A stretch of 64,000 nt of DNA, from NCBI RefSeq assembly GCF_001565895.1, contig NZ_LSNE01000009.1, positions 270,551 to 334,550 on the forward strand, in the 5' to 3' direction. The position numbers were made by a program, and so were the translations under genes. Below are positions 27,811 through 38,670 of the stretch, piece by piece. Numbering within the stretch: position 1 is the stretch's first letter; each line of letters begins with the position of its first letter. Source of the stretch: Paraglaciecola hydrolytica. Its GTDB lineage: Bacteria; Pseudomonadota; Gammaproteobacteria; Enterobacterales; Alteromonadaceae. A model generated the notes under the pieces. The model did not search any database, was not told the origin of the DNA, and saw only the letters and a program-made list of their open reading frames with translations.

Positions 27811-27829
27811 TATTTGGGGCTACTACTAA

Positions 27830-30800
27830 CTAGAGCTTAATAATATTATTGCCGGTATCCCTGTCAATAAAACGTACAAAAGGGTCAATGCCAGCGTAAG
27901 TGGGTAGTGTATCTACCGTTATTTCTAAGGTGCTTTCACCACTTTGTAGTGAGTGAACGCCTTGATAAATAACTTTGTTATCTGCACCAAAATCATTGGG
28001 ATCGGCGCTGAATAAAGCTATTTCAACGTCTTGCGCAAAAGGCTGTTCGTTTTCTTGGCCTTTACCATCGGCACTGTATTTAGCCGCGGAGACAGTGAGT
28101 TTGATTTTGAATTTACCGTCAGCCAGCGTTTCACTTTCTACCGCTGTAGCACGCAAATCGTAGAGGGTGATTTGCGCAAACATATCTTGGATAGTAGTTT
28201 GCTGTTCAGGGGTGGCAACTTCATTTAAATAGCGCAGTAAATCTAAGGTAGTAGGGTACAAATCACTTCTAAATTTATACTCCTCTAATAATCCCCGTAA
28301 GGCTTGATTAAGGGCAGTTTCGCCTAATTCATGCTCTAGGGCCATCATCACAATAGAGCCTTTTTGATAGTGGATATATTGCTGATTTTCAGAGCGCATA
28401 AAGGGCATTTCTTCGAGTAACTCCGACGAACGGCCACGTAAATAGCGATCTAACTCATAGGTTAAAAATTTTCTGAGACGGGTTTCGCCGTATTTATTTT
28501 TCATCACCATCAGCGCGCTATATTGCGATAATGATTCAGACAAAATGGCACTACCTTGCACATTGGCGGCGTTGAGTTGATGGCCCCACCATTGATGAGC
28601 AACTTCGTGGGCGGTCACATAATAAACCGGGTCAATATCCTTAGGATCACGTAAGTCAGTGATAAAACCTATGCCTTCTGAATAAGGTACGGTATTGGCA
28701 AAACTCTGGGCAAAACCGCGATATCCCGGAAACTCAATAATACGTAGCTGTTTGTGTTGATAGGGCCCAAAAGCTTGTTGGAAATAATCAATAGAGTCCT
28801 TGGCCGACTCAAGCATGCGGTCGATATTCCAAGCATGGCTTGCATGGTAATACACCTCTAAATCTATGCCTTTATAGACTTCTTTTTTGCTTTCCAGTTT
28901 GGCCGACATCAGGCTAAAGAAGTTAACCATAGGCGCGTCCATTTCATAACGATAATAGTTACGGCCGTCTTGTTGCCACTCTTTTTGCAGATAACCTGGG
29001 GCGATAGCAAATTGATCGCCGCTGGTGGAGATGGTGGCGCTAAAATCAATAAACTCGACACCTGGGCCAAAAAAGCTTTCGTTGTAATGGCTAGAGTCTT
29101 CTAGCAAATAAGCCCGTTGCAGTGGTTCAAGATCTCGTTTACGGCGTTCATGGCGGTCGTTTATCCTGATACCTTCATTAAATCCAAAGCTTGGAAATAA
29201 GGCGAAATTATCAATAAAAGTACCATTGTTGATTAGGGTTGGATCTTCACCTGCATCTTTAAAACCCTTATGTTCACGCACAACAGCGATGACGCCACTG
29301 CGCTCTTCTCCCGGCGCTAATGGCTGGCTAAACTCAAACCATGCAGTATTGAATTTTTCATCCACTTCTCCCAGTTGCCCACCTACAATGGTAACGCTGA
29401 CATCACGGCTATGTTGTGGCAAGTTAACTAAAAAGCGGTTAATAGCTTGGCTACTGCGGTTTACCACTTTGATTGCTGCGCTCGCTTCAATGCGTCGTTC
29501 ACTGGGGTAAATATCCACAGTGGCATCTACCGCGGTTACGCTTGGGAAAGCTTGTAGTTCTAGCTCGACATATTTTTTCTCATAGTCAGCGCGAAAATCG
29601 AGAATTTCATCCTGGCTGTAGAAGTCGTTGAGTACTTTGGTGTTGTAGTGGATCCATGCGCCGCTGCCTACAAAACATAACAAGGCGACGGTAGCTACCG
29701 CCCAGCCTTTACTGCCTAGCTGATAACCTAACATGCTTAAACGCTGTTTAAGGTTAGAGCTCGGGCCGCGCTGCCATAAACCAAAACTGAGTACCCCCAA
29801 TACCACTGACAAACTTAGCCAGTAAAACATGTACCAGTGCTGGGTTTGCATAAACCAGCCATAACCATTGAGGTCGGAATATTGCAAACGCGGGCCTGCG
29901 CCAAAGTTAAACATGTTGTGTTCGATGCCAAGTTGACTAAAGGCTAAGGAGACAAAAAAGTAGCCGACAAACAGCAACATGCCTACGTATTTATTGGGGC
30001 TAATGGCTTGTAAAAAGAAGGCCAATAACACTAATAAACAAAAGGGCAGGGCATCAAAATACAACAAACGAATGAAGTACTGACCCAACTCAATATTAGA
30101 ATAACCCGACAATAATTGATTGATAATGGCGCATACGGTACCCAGTACATAAAGAGCAATCACCACCAGTAACACCGCGACCAGTTTAGATAACCAAAAG
30201 GTGAGGTTATGTACTGGCATACTGTCAACAATGTCGCCCATGCCGACGGTGCGTTCGCGCCACACTACTTCAGCACTGTAGTAAGTGATGACAATGATCA
30301 ACATCAAGGAAAATGAACCACCAATCAAACTCACCATTGTCTGGGTCAGTGGCCAGTTGGGAGTGCCAAACATGCCACTGATTTCAAAAAAATTGGCGAT
30401 TAACTGAAAACTCGAAAACAGCAATAACACTAAAAAAGCCGGGCTTAAAAATACCTGTTTGATTTCAAAACGAGTGCGACTGGTGAATTGTGCCCACGCA
30501 TTGGAAGTAAGTGTACGGTGCTGGAAATTTTTAGTGAGTAGGGTGGTATCAATCGCTTCTGCTTTGAGGAGCGTTTTGGATTTTTTAGTGGATAAACTCA
30601 GAGGCCGAAACAAACCTCCACCCACTATTAAAATCACACTGCCAATGGCTAACCACAACAAACGGTTTTGCAAAATAAAACCGTCTAAGGCGGGTAACAA
30701 GCTGTTTTTCTCAAAGGCTGTCCAGTAACGCGCGTATTCACCAAAGGTGTTAAGTGCAAAGGGATCCAGTAAAGCGCGAATGCTGCGTTGGTCTGGCTCA

Positions 30801-31387
30801 TCAAATACTTGGCCAGCAATAACATAAGATATAAACAAAGCTAAGGCAGATAGATATACCGCCATGGTGCTTTTAAATTGTTGGGCGACTGCATAAAACA
30901 GGCTAGCTAAGACAAAAATGGTGGTCAGTGAAAACACCAAAAAAGGTGCCAGATACAAAGCAAAGGAGTTGGCACCAAGGCGCTCGGCATCAAGCCAAGG
31001 CATGATACTGCCAAAAAATAAACCCAGCGGTACCATAGCAAACACGGTCACACAGACTAAATAGGCACCGATAAAACGGCCAAGATTATAGCCCAAGGGT
31101 TTAATGGGTTTGGTTGAGATAATCTCTGCCATTAAATTAATATCATTGCGGGTAGCGGTATTGGCGACAAAGTTAACCACCATAAACATGCCAAAAATCC
31201 CGAGGATCAATAAACTTTGGGTAATGGCAAAGGGGCTGTTAAACAGCACATTACCGCCAGAACCAATCTGCACTTGATCCACTACCATGGCTAAAAAGGG
31301 CAGCAGAAAAAATACCATGCAGGTAACAATAAATGAGGGTTGGCGCACAAAATAACGCCATTCAAATCTAAGCATTGCAAGTAACAT
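27830..31387 (-). CDS. ABC-2 permease fused to M1-family zinc aminopeptidase
   Basis: 1185-residue fusion. The N-terminal ~580 residues contain two sets of ABC-2-like membrane helices separated by a soluble linker. The C-terminal half is an M1 metallopeptidase with HEVAHQWWGHQL (His927 region), the third ligand Glu in SESLSQYSAL, and an upstream GFAQSFANTVPYSEGIGF segment in place of the usual GAMEN motif. AAGGAG precedes the ATG at 31387. It follows its ATPase gene by 10 bp. The arrangement implies a membrane machine that couples an ABC ATPase to a periplasmic peptidase; what it exports or cuts is unknown. The 3' tail has a diverged duplicate at 26291-26352. Confidence 0.92.
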   Translation of the reverse strand: MLLAMLRFEWRYFVRQPSFIVTCMVFFLLPFLAMVVDQVQIGSGGNVLFNSPFAITQSLLILGIFGMFMVVNFVANTATRNDINLMAEIISTKPIKPLGYNLGRFIGAYLVCVTVFAMVPLGLFFGSIMPWLDAERLGANSFALYLAPFLVFSLTTIFVLASLFYAVAQQFKSTMAVYLSALALFISYVIAGQVFDEPDQRSIRALLDPFALNTFGEYARYWTAFEKNSLLPALDGFILQNRLLWLAIGSVILIVGGGLFRPLSLSTKKSKTLLKAEAIDTTLLTKNFQHRTLTSNAWAQFTSRTRFEIKQVFLSPAFLVLLLFSSFQLIANFFEISGMFGTPNWPLTQTMVSLIGGSFSLMLIIVITYYSAEVVWRERTVGMGDIVDSMPVHNLTFWLSKLVAVLLVVIALYVLGTVCAIINQLLSGYSNIELGQYFIRLLYFDALPFCLLVLLAFFLQAISPNKYVGMLLFVGYFFVSLAFSQLGIEHNMFNFGAGPRLQYSDLNGYGWFMQTQHWYMFYWLSLSVVLGVLSFGLWQRGPSSNLKQRLSMLGYQLGSKGWAVATVALLCFVGSGAWIHYNTKVLNDFYSQDEILDFRADYEKKYVELELQAFPSVTAVDATVDIYPSERRIEASAAIKVVNRSSQAINRFLVNLPQHSRDVSVTIVGGQLGEVDEKFNTAWFEFSQPLAPGEERSGVIAVVREHKGFKDAGEDPTLINNGTFIDNFALFPSFGFNEGIRINDRHERRKRDLEPLQRAYLLEDSSHYNESFFGPGVEFIDFSATISTSGDQFAIAPGYLQKEWQQDGRNYYRYEMDAPMVNFFSLMSAKLESKKEVYKGIDLEVYYHASHAWNIDRMLESAKDSIDYFQQAFGPYQHKQLRIIEFPGYRGFAQSFANTVPYSEGIGFITDLRDPKDIDPVYYVTAHEVAHQWWGHQLNAANVQGSAILSESLSQYSALMVMKNKYGETRLRKFLTYELDRYLRGRSSELLEEMPFMRSENQQYIHYQKGSIVMMALEHELGETALNQALRGLLEEYKFRSDLYPTTLDLLRYLNEVATPEQQTTIQDMFAQITLYDLRATAVESETLADGKFKIKLTVSAAKYSADGKGQENEQPFAQDVEIALFSADPNDFGADNKVIYQGVHSLQSGESTLEITVDTLPTYAGIDPFVRFIDRDTGNNIIKL

Positions 31388-31397
31388 ACACTACTCC

Positions 31398-32294
31398 TTA
31401 AGCGGCTTGATTTGCACGTGAACGATGTAAGGTCGAGAAGTACACATCTTCCAAAGTAGCAGGTGCGCTTTCAAAGCCCTCAGGTGCCTCAGGGGCAAGT
31501 ACATGTAATACGGTTTTACCGGCAAATAGGCGTTTAGATATCACCGCCAGTTGGCTTTCGAGTTGAGTGGCTTCATCTAAGGTGACCACTTTGCGCCAGA
31601 TTTGACCTTTTAGCTCTTCAGTTACGGTTAATGGGTTGCCTTGTAACAGTATTTCACCATTGCCAAGCACGGCCATATTGGCACACAGTTCAGATACGTC
31701 ATCCACAATATGGGTGGATAGGATCACCACTTTTTGCTCGCCTAGACTGACTAATAAATTATGGAAGCGGTTGCGCTCTTCGGGGTCAAGACCTGCGGTG
31801 GGTTCATCCACGATCAATAAATCGGGATCACCTAACAAAGCTTGAGCAATACCAAAACGCTGACGCATACCACCGGAAAATCCACTGACTGCTTTTTTAC
31901 GATGTTGAAATAAATTGGTGTGAGCTAACAAACCATCAACTGCTTCTTTACGTTGAGCCTTGTTACTTAAGCCCTTTAAGATGGCTAAATGATCCAATAA
32001 GTCGTAGGCACTAATACGTGGGTAGACGCCAAAATCTTGTGGAAGATAACCTAAGCGCTGACGTAACTCGTTGGGCTGAGTGAGTACATCGGTACCATCA
32101 AACACGATACTGCCGGTATCGGGCTGTTGCAGTGTTGAAATGGTGCGCATCAAACTGGACTTGCCTGCCCCATTTGGGCCAAGCAAACCAAACATGCCTT
32201 TAGCGATGGATAAATTCACGCCATTGAGTGCTTTGACACCATTGGCATAGGTTTTGGTAATGTTGTTTATTTCGAGCATGCGTGTTTCGATCAT
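31398..32294 (-). CDS. ABC transporter ATP-binding protein
   Basis: 298-residue ATPase with Walker A GLLGPNGAGKSS, Q-loop LPQDFGVYP, signature FSGGMRQRFGIAQAL, Walker B LLIVDEPTAGLD and switch His in LSTHIVDDV. It has a C-terminal regulatory extension with VTLDEATQLESQLAV. GGGA 7 nt upstream supports ATG 32294. It is the first gene of a two-gene operon with the permease/M1 peptidase fusion. Confidence 0.93.
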   Translation of the reverse strand: MIETRMLEINNITKTYANGVKALNGVNLSIAKGMFGLLGPNGAGKSSLMRTISTLQQPDTGSIVFDGTDVLTQPNELRQRLGYLPQDFGVYPRISAYDLLDHLAILKGLSNKAQRKEAVDGLLAHTNLFQHRKKAVSGFSGGMRQRFGIAQALLGDPDLLIVDEPTAGLDPEERNRFHNLLVSLGEQKVVILSTHIVDDVSELCANMAVLGNGEILLQGNPLTVTEELKGQIWRKVVTLDEATQLESQLAVISKRLFAGKTVLHVLAPEAPEGFESAPATLEDVYFSTLHRSRANQAA

Positions 32295-32470
32295 AGTGAA
32301 ATCCCTGACTTGTTATAATTTTAATCCCTAGATTAACAGTGTGAGATCCTCGGGTAAAGTGAGAGGACTGAAGTCTTAAAAACGCTTAAGTCTCTATTGT
32401 TAAAGTAGTTTTTGTACGACGTTAACGATAGGCAATATTTGCTTACCAATTGGTAGTGACTTTATCACAT

Positions 32471-32497
32471 ACAAAAACGCCCCTAGTTAGGGGCGTT
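32471..32497 (-). terminator. Rho-independent terminator of the M3 peptidase gene
   Basis: AACGCCCC / GGGGCGTT with loop TAGTTA, followed on the minus strand by TTTTT. It lies 32 bp past the stop codon. Confidence 0.85.
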
Positions 32498-32528
32498 GTA
32501 TAAAACAAACATATTGTTATGTAGTAGA

Positions 32529-34685
32529 TTAGTGCACTAAACCACGACGTTTTAACAATGCATCGGTGTCAGGTTGTTGTCCACGAAAGCCAACATAGCT
32601 TTCCATTAAGTCTTTACTGTTACCAATAGACAGGATTTTTTCACGGAATTCATCACCGTTTTCACGGTTTAAACCGCCATTTTTTTGCATATGAGTAAAG
32701 GCATCAGCGGCGAACACTTCTGTCCACAAATAGGCGTAATAACCCGCAGAATAACCACCGGCAAAGGTATGGCTAAAATAAGCCGATTTATAACGTGAGG
32801 GTATGGGCGCATAGTCAAGCCCGTGTTTGGCCAAAGCTTGTTGTTCAAAAGCGGCGACATCGGTGATCTTGGCATCTGGGCCAATCAAATGCCATTCCAT
32901 ATCCAGCAAAGCGGCAGCTAAATATTCGGTGGTGTCATAACCTTGGTTAAATTTTACTGAATTAAGCACACGCTCAAGTAAATCCGCTGGAATAGCTTCC
33001 CCCGTTTGATAGTGTTTGGCGTAGTTGGCAATCACGCTGGGTTCGATGTTCCAATCTTCATGTGCTTGAGAAGGAAACTCAACAAAGTCACGAGCGGTAT
33101 TAGTACCGGCTAAGCTCGGATATTTAACTTGCGAAAACAACCCGTGAGCTGCATGACCAAACTCGTGGAACAAGGTAGTGGCTTCGTCAAAAGATAAGAG
33201 TGTTGGCTGACCTGGCGCGGGTTTAACATTGTTTAAGACGTTAAATACCACGGGTTTTTCGTTAAACAAAAAGCTTTGAGTAACAAACTCTCCCATCCAT
33301 GCACCACCACCTTTGCCTTCGCGGGCATAAGGGTCAAAGTAAAACAGACCAATGCTGCTGTTATCTTGATTAAACACTTCAAAACAACGTACATCTGCAT
33401 GGTAAACCGGTAGGTCTTTACGTTCGCTAAAGTGAATGCCATAAAGTTTTTCCATGGCAAAAAACAAACCCTTTTCGAGTACTGAGTTTAATTCGAAATA
33501 AGGTTTAACTTGACTGTCATCTAAGTCATATTTGGCCTTTCTGACTTTTTCGCCATAATAGGCCCAGTCCCAAGCTTGGACTGGCCCAGTAAGACCGTCT
33601 GCCTTCATCTGCTCTTCAATATCTGCCGCTTCAACTTTAGCTTTTACTAGGGCTTGTGGGGCTAGTCTATCGAGAATGTCTAATACCGCAGTTGGATTTT
33701 TAGCCATTTGATCTTCGGTAGCATAGCTTGCCCAGTTGGCATATCCCAACAAACTGGCTTTTTGTGCACGCAATTCGACAAGTTTTAACAATACAGGGCC
33801 ATTAGTATCCATGGCACGTCCTGCAGACTTTTGCCATATTTGCTGGCGTAGGTCACGGTTAGCCAAACTGGATAATATGGGTTGGCGAGTGGTATTCACC
33901 AAGGTAATCATATAACCCTCTTGTTCAGCACCTTTAGCCGCTTGCGCCAAGCTGGCGATGTCTGACTCTGACAAACCACTTAATTGGTTTTTATCTGTAA
34001 CGATGATCACATCATTTTTAAACGACGCTAACAGGTTTTGTGAAAACTCAGTTTGTAGACTGGAGATTTGCTCGTTGATATCACGCATAGTGGTTTTTTG
34101 TGCATCGTCTAATTTAGCGCCTGCACGCACAAACTCGCTGTAGTAATAATCTACTAAACGTTGATCTTCGGCGTTTAATTTTGCTTTGCTGGCATTGATA
34201 GCTTCAACCCGTTTGAATAAGGTCTCATTTAAATAAATGTTGTCATTATGGGCGGATAAAAGTGGTGCAAGTTCTGCTTCGATGCGTAAAAATTCGTCGT
34301 TAGAAATCACCCCCGACAAGGCAGAAAACACCGTTGATACACGGCTTAACAACTCACCGCTTTTTTCCATGGCCACTAAGGTATTATCAAAAGTCGCAGG
34401 CTCTGGATTATTGGCAATAGTGCTAATTTCGGCAGCGTGCTCGGCCATGCCTTGGCTGAACATGGGCTCATAACTGTCCATTTGAATTTTATCAAATTGT
34501 GGAGCTTGGTAATCTAAAGGGCTTTTTTCTAACAATACATTCATCGTTTGTTTTACCGCCATTGTTTTAGTTGAATCAGTTTTGTTAGCTGTGTCGGTTG
34601 ATACCGAAGGTGAGCAGGCTGTTAAGGCAAGAGCAGCACTGATCGCTGTGGCTACTAAGCTTGTTCGCATATTAATACTTCGCAT
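32529..34685 (-). CDS. M3 family metallopeptidase, Dcp-like lipoprotein
   Basis: 718-residue zinc peptidase. N-terminal lipoprotein signal MRTSLVATAISAALALTAC (lipobox LTAC). The catalytic TLFHEFGHAAHGLF is near residues 504-517 with the third ligand in the following helix. FYFDPYAREGKGGGAWMGEF is typical of Dcp/oligopeptidase A. Dcp removes C-terminal dipeptides; a lipid anchor implies a periplasmic or surface role. GGAG lies 5 nt before ATG 34685. The gene is monocistronic with a hairpin in its leader (34703-34734). Confidence 0.93.
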   Translation of the reverse strand: MRSINMRTSLVATAISAALALTACSPSVSTDTANKTDSTKTMAVKQTMNVLLEKSPLDYQAPQFDKIQMDSYEPMFSQGMAEHAAEISTIANNPEPATFDNTLVAMEKSGELLSRVSTVFSALSGVISNDEFLRIEAELAPLLSAHNDNIYLNETLFKRVEAINASKAKLNAEDQRLVDYYYSEFVRAGAKLDDAQKTTMRDINEQISSLQTEFSQNLLASFKNDVIIVTDKNQLSGLSESDIASLAQAAKGAEQEGYMITLVNTTRQPILSSLANRDLRQQIWQKSAGRAMDTNGPVLLKLVELRAQKASLLGYANWASYATEDQMAKNPTAVLDILDRLAPQALVKAKVEAADIEEQMKADGLTGPVQAWDWAYYGEKVRKAKYDLDDSQVKPYFELNSVLEKGLFFAMEKLYGIHFSERKDLPVYHADVRCFEVFNQDNSSIGLFYFDPYAREGKGGGAWMGEFVTQSFLFNEKPVVFNVLNNVKPAPGQPTLLSFDEATTLFHEFGHAAHGLFSQVKYPSLAGTNTARDFVEFPSQAHEDWNIEPSVIANYAKHYQTGEAIPADLLERVLNSVKFNQGYDTTEYLAAALLDMEWHLIGPDAKITDVAAFEQQALAKHGLDYAPIPSRYKSAYFSHTFAGGYSAGYYAYLWTEVFAADAFTHMQKNGGLNRENGDEFREKILSIGNSKDLMESYVGFRGQQPDTDALLKRRGLVH

Positions 34686-35116
34686 AATGACTCCGTCGTA
34701 TTGCTGCTTGATTATTTTTTGCTAAATAAGCAGCTTATTTTTTTGAGGCGGCACTCTAACATGGCATTTTGGACGGCTCAATTGACGATCCAGAGCGTCA
34801 GTATTGATTACCAAAAATGCTTGACCAATCGTAAAGGAGCGAGGTGTAGCATAAGCATTAGAACCACAGTTAAATTATTGATAATAATATTAAATATTTA
34901 CTTGATTGATTATGTAATCCTCACGCAGTAAATCACTTCACTGAGCTAATAAGCCTTGGCTAGGATTGTAACTGCCTGTGTCCTTGGGCTTGAGTTGTGC
35001 ATGGCTGCAATAAAATCCGCTTTAATTTAAGCCTTGCGATGCATTTTAAAGTTACTTGGGTATATACTACTCGGCCGTAAATTTCATTCGAATTAACTGT
35101 TGTAGAGGCGAGTTTC
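34686..35116. other. Intergenic region between divergent M3 peptidase and aspS
   Basis: 431 bp, AT-rich. Contains GCTGCTT / AAGCAGC (34703-34734), a hairpin in the minus-strand leader of the peptidase gene, and TATACT at 35063-35068 as a possible -10 for aspS, without a good -35. No gene seen. Confidence 0.45.
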
Positions 35117-36883
35117 ATGCGCACAGATTATTGTGGCAATATCAATGCATCCTATATTGGGCAAACCGTAACCTTATGTGGTTGGGTAAATCGTCGTCGC
35201 GATCTTGGCGGTGTTATTTTTATCGATTTACGTGATCGTGAAGGTTTAGTACAAGTGGTATTTGATCCCGATTTGGTTGAGTTGTTTGATACTGCTAACA
35301 GTTTGCGTAACGAATTTTGTGTACAGCTAAGTGGCCTAGTGCGTGCTAGACCCGCAGGCCAAGTGAATGCCGATATGTCGACTGGTGAAATTGAAATGTT
35401 AGGTAAGTCACTGACTATCCTCAACAAATCCGCACCATTGCCTCTGGACTGGAACCAAGAAAACTCTGAAGAACAGCGCCTTAAATACCGCTATTTAGAC
35501 CTACGTCGCCCACTGATGAGCGATCGTTTAAAGTTTCGCGCTAAGGTGACTCATGCCGTTCGTAACTTTATGGACGGCGCTGGGTTTTTAGATATCGAAA
35601 CACCCATATTAACTAAAGCCACGCCTGAAGGCGCGCGCGATTATTTAGTGCCAAGTCGTACCCACAAAGGCCAGTTTTTTGCCTTACCACAATCTCCACA
35701 GTTGTTTAAACAATTGCTGATGATGGCGGGTATGGACCGTTATTATCAAATCGTTAAATGTTTCCGTGACGAAGACTTACGTGCTGATCGTCAGCCTGAA
35801 TTTACCCAAATAGATATCGAAACCACCTTTTTAGATGCTAATGGCGTAATGGCTATTGCTGAAAGTATGATCCGTGATCTCTTTCAAAAAATGCTCAATG
35901 TGGACTTAGGCGATTTCCCACAAATGACCTATGCCGAGGCTATGCGTCGTTTTGGTAGTGATAAACCTGATTTACGTAATCCACTGGAATTATGTGACGT
36001 AGCGGATCTAGTCAAAGACGTTGAGTTTCAAGTGTTTTCTGGACCTGCCAATGATGCCAATGGTCGTGTAGCGGTAATCCGTGTGCCAGGAGGCGCCAGT
36101 TTATCACGCAAACAATTAGACGATTATGCCAAGTTTGTTGGCATCTATGGTGCTAAAGGTTTGGCTTGGATGAAAGTTAATGATCTCGCTGCGGGCATGG
36201 AAGGTTTGCAATCGCCAGTACTTAAGTTTTTAAGTGAAGACGTTGCCCAAGGTATTGTGGCACGTTGCGGTGCGCAAACTGGTGACTTGATCTTATTTGG
36301 TGCCGACAGTAAAACCGTTGTCACTGAAGCCCTTGGCGCTTTACGCCTTAAGTTGGGTGAAGACCTAGGTTTGTTACAAGGTGAATGGCGTCCATTATGG
36401 GTGGTTGACTTCCCCATGTTCGAAGAAGTCGATGGCCGTTTATATGCTTTGCATCACCCCTTCACCGCGCCACGTGATATGACACCAGAGCAATTAGCTG
36501 CTGATCCCGCCAACGCGATTTCAAATGCCTATGACATGGTCTTAAATGGTTGTGAGTTAGGTGGTGGTTCGGTACGTATTCACCAACAAGATATGCAAGC
36601 TAAAGTCTTTCAGTTATTGGGCATTAGCGATGAAGAAGCGCAAATTAAATTTGGCTTTTTACTTGAAGCATTAAAATACGGAACACCTCCCCATGCTGGC
36701 TTAGCCTTTGGTTTAGACCGTTTGGTGATGTTAATGACAGGGGCAACGTCAATCCGTGATGTAATGGCCTTCCCCAAAACCAATACCGCTGCTTGCCCTT
36801 TGACTGATGCACCGGGTGAAGCCAATCCAGAGCAATTAAAAGAACTGGCTATTCAGGTTGTTAAACCGACTATCGAAAAATAA
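35117..36883 (+). CDS. aspS: Aspartyl-tRNA synthetase
   Basis: 588-residue class II synthetase of the bacterial type, with the N-terminal anticodon-binding OB fold ([20 protein letters not shown]), motif 2 ([22 protein letters not shown]) and motif 3 ([13 protein letters not shown]). The bacterial GAD insertion is present between motifs 2 and 3. Charges tRNA-Asp in the cytosol. It leads a tight cluster with nudB and ruvC. Confidence 0.98.
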   Translation: MRTDYCGNINASYIGQTVTLCGWVNRRRDLGGVIFIDLRDREGLVQVVFDPDLVELFDTANSLRNEFCVQLSGLVRARPAGQVNADMSTGEIEMLGKSLTILNKSAPLPLDWNQENSEEQRLKYRYLDLRRPLMSDRLKFRAKVTHAVRNFMDGAGFLDIETPILTKATPEGARDYLVPSRTHKGQFFALPQSPQLFKQLLMMAGMDRYYQIVKCFRDEDLRADRQPEFTQIDIETTFLDANGVMAIAESMIRDLFQKMLNVDLGDFPQMTYAEAMRRFGSDKPDLRNPLELCDVADLVKDVEFQVFSGPANDANGRVAVIRVPGGASLSRKQLDDYAKFVGIYGAKGLAWMKVNDLAAGMEGLQSPVLKFLSEDVAQGIVARCGAQTGDLILFGADSKTVVTEALGALRLKLGEDLGLLQGEWRPLWVVDFPMFEEVDGRLYALHHPFTAPRDMTPEQLAADPANAISNAYDMVLNGCELGGGSVRIHQQDMQAKVFQLLGISDEEAQIKFGFLLEALKYGTPPHAGLAFGLDRLVMLMTGATSIRDVMAFPKTNTAACPLTDAPGEANPEQLKELAIQVVKPTIEK

Positions 36884-36898
36884 GCCTGCTACCGCCAA

Positions 36899-37372
36899 AT
36901 GAATAGCCAATGGCGTATTCCTGAATCTGCCCTGATAGTCATTTATGATGATGCGGGGCAGGTACTGGTTTTACAACGTAATGATGACCCTTTATTTTGG
37001 CAATCCGTGACAGGTACTCGTGAAGTTGATGAGACGCCTTGCCAAACCGCTCAGCGAGAAGTGTTCGAGGAAACCGGCATTGATATAGCCGCGTTGCATT
37101 ATCAGTTAATCGACTGCAAAAAAACTAATCTTTACGAAATCCGCCCTCGCTGGCGCCATCGTTACCCCCCTGATGCCGCGGTTAATACTGAATATGTGTT
37201 TGCCTTGCAAGTGGCGGTTGCTCAAAACATCGAACTCACCGAACACAGTGCTTTTTTATGGTTAGATAAAAATCAAGCCATGGACAAAGTCTGGTCACCG
37301 AGTAATAAAGAAGCCATTATGCTTTTTGTGCCCGACCAACCCGCCATGCTTAATTTTGTGAGTGACACATAA
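36899..37372 (+). CDS. nudB: Dihydroneopterin triphosphate pyrophosphatase
   Basis: 157-residue Nudix hydrolase. The Nudix box reads [43 protein letters not shown] is characteristic of NudB, which removes pyrophosphate from dihydroneopterin triphosphate in folate synthesis. It lies 15 bp after aspS and overlaps ruvC by one base (TAATG), the usual gene order in related bacteria. Confidence 0.93.
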   Translation: MNSQWRIPESALIVIYDDAGQVLVLQRNDDPLFWQSVTGTREVDETPCQTAQREVFEETGIDIAALHYQLIDCKKTNLYEIRPRWRHRYPPDAAVNTEYVFALQVAVAQNIELTEHSAFLWLDKNQAMDKVWSPSNKEAIMLFVPDQPAMLNFVSDT

Positions 37373-37893
37373 TGGCTATCATTTTGGGCATCGATCCTGG
37401 TTCTCGCATCACTGGTTATGGCGTCATTAAACAAGTCGGCGCTAAAGCAGAGTATTTAGGCAGTGGTTGTATTCGAATGCAAGGTGATGCACTTGCCCCG
37501 CGCTTAAAACAAATATTTGATGGTGTGAGTGAAATTATTGCCCAGTTTCAGCCCACCGAATTTGCCATTGAGCAGGTATTTATGGCCAAAAACCCTGATT
37601 CGGCTTTAAAGTTGGGACAGGCGAGGGGAGCTGCCATCGTCGCGGCAACTAACCATGACCTGCAGGTCGCTGAATATTCGGCCAGACAAATAAAACAATC
37701 TGTGGTGGGCAAGGGCAATGCCGACAAAAAACAAGTGCAACATATGGTCACCTATTTATTGAAACTTAAGGCTTCACCTCAAGCTGATGCCGCCGACGCA
37801 TTAGCGGTGGCACTATGCCATAGCCACACCCAACAAAGCCTGATTAAAATGTTGGGCCAAGCCACTAAAACCGTGCGTGGACGTTTACGCTAA
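37372..37893 (+). CDS. ruvC: Crossover junction endodeoxyribonuclease RuvC
   Basis: 173-residue Holliday junction resolvase. Catalytic acids are visible in [14 protein letters not shown] (Asp7), [15 protein letters not shown] (Glu), and [12 protein letters not shown] (two Asp). It cleaves junctions together with RuvAB. Translationally coupled to nudB. Confidence 0.97.
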   Translation: MAIILGIDPGSRITGYGVIKQVGAKAEYLGSGCIRMQGDALAPRLKQIFDGVSEIIAQFQPTEFAIEQVFMAKNPDSALKLGQARGAAIVAATNHDLQVAEYSARQIKQSVVGKGNADKKQVQHMVTYLLKLKASPQADAADALAVALCHSHTQQSLIKMLGQATKTVRGRLR

Positions 37894-37924
37894 ATGCACA
37901 TCTCAAGCCTGACAAGGACATATT

Positions 37925-38548
37925 ATGATCGGTAGTATTCGTGGCATCTTATTAGAAAAACAAGCGCCCGAGGTATTAATTGAGGCGGGTGGCATAGGTT
38001 ACGAAGTAAGTGTGCCCATGACCAGCTTTTACCAGCTACCCGAGGTGGGACAGGAAGTTTATTTGTGTGTGCACTTTGTGGTAAGAGAAGATGCTCAACT
38101 GTTATTTGGTTTTGCCAACAAACAAGAACGTGCGGTATTTCGTGAATTAATCAAAGCCACGGGGGTGGGACCTAAATTGGCTCTAACTATTTTGTCAGGC
38201 ATGAATGCCCAGCAATTTATGCAGGCCATTAGTTTGGATGATATTACCTCGCTAACTAAGTTACCCGGAGTAGGTAAAAAAACCGCTGAGCGTTTAGTGA
38301 TTGAAATGCGTGACAGATTAACTAAATTGTCGGTTGCACCTGAACATACTGGTGCTGCCGGACGTGTGGCCAGTTTGCCTATCGAGAATACCTTTTTACA
38401 AGTCAATGACGTTAAAGAAGATGCCTTAAGTGCCTTAGTCGCTTTGGGTTACAAACCCGCGCAAGGCAGTAAGGTTATTAACTCTGTGTATAAGCCAGAT
38501 ATGAGCAGTGAAGCACTTATCCGTGATGCCTTAAGGGCGATGATATAA
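37925..38548 (+). CDS. ruvA: Holliday junction branch migration protein RuvA
   Basis: 207-residue junction-binding protein. N-terminal OB fold ([20 protein letters not shown]), two helix-hairpin-helix motifs ([16 protein letters not shown] and [19 protein letters not shown]) and a C-terminal RuvB-binding domain. AAGGA about 9 nt before the ATG. ruvB follows after 122 bp. Confidence 0.97.
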   Translation: MIGSIRGILLEKQAPEVLIEAGGIGYEVSVPMTSFYQLPEVGQEVYLCVHFVVREDAQLLFGFANKQERAVFRELIKATGVGPKLALTILSGMNAQQFMQAISLDDITSLTKLPGVGKKTAERLVIEMRDRLTKLSVAPEHTGAAGRVASLPIENTFLQVNDVKEDALSALVALGYKPAQGSKVINSVYKPDMSSEALIRDALRAMI

Positions 38549-38670
38549 TCGAGTATTCGAGCTTTTTACACTGGTTTTAACAGACGCCAACTATTTCCAA
38601 GTGGTGCGAGAATACAAGTTCTGTTACTGTATATAAAACCATTACTTAGTACTAACTTGTTGTAATAAAG

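Noticed and set aside
34701-34931. 76-codon plus-strand ORF between the M3 peptidase and aspS
   Set aside because: No ribosome site, no recognisable domain, and it overlaps the divergent leader hairpin.
38637-38652. LexA-like site upstream of ruvB
   Set aside because: The left half CTGTATATA is good but the right half reads CCAT instead of ACAG, so it does not meet the consensus.
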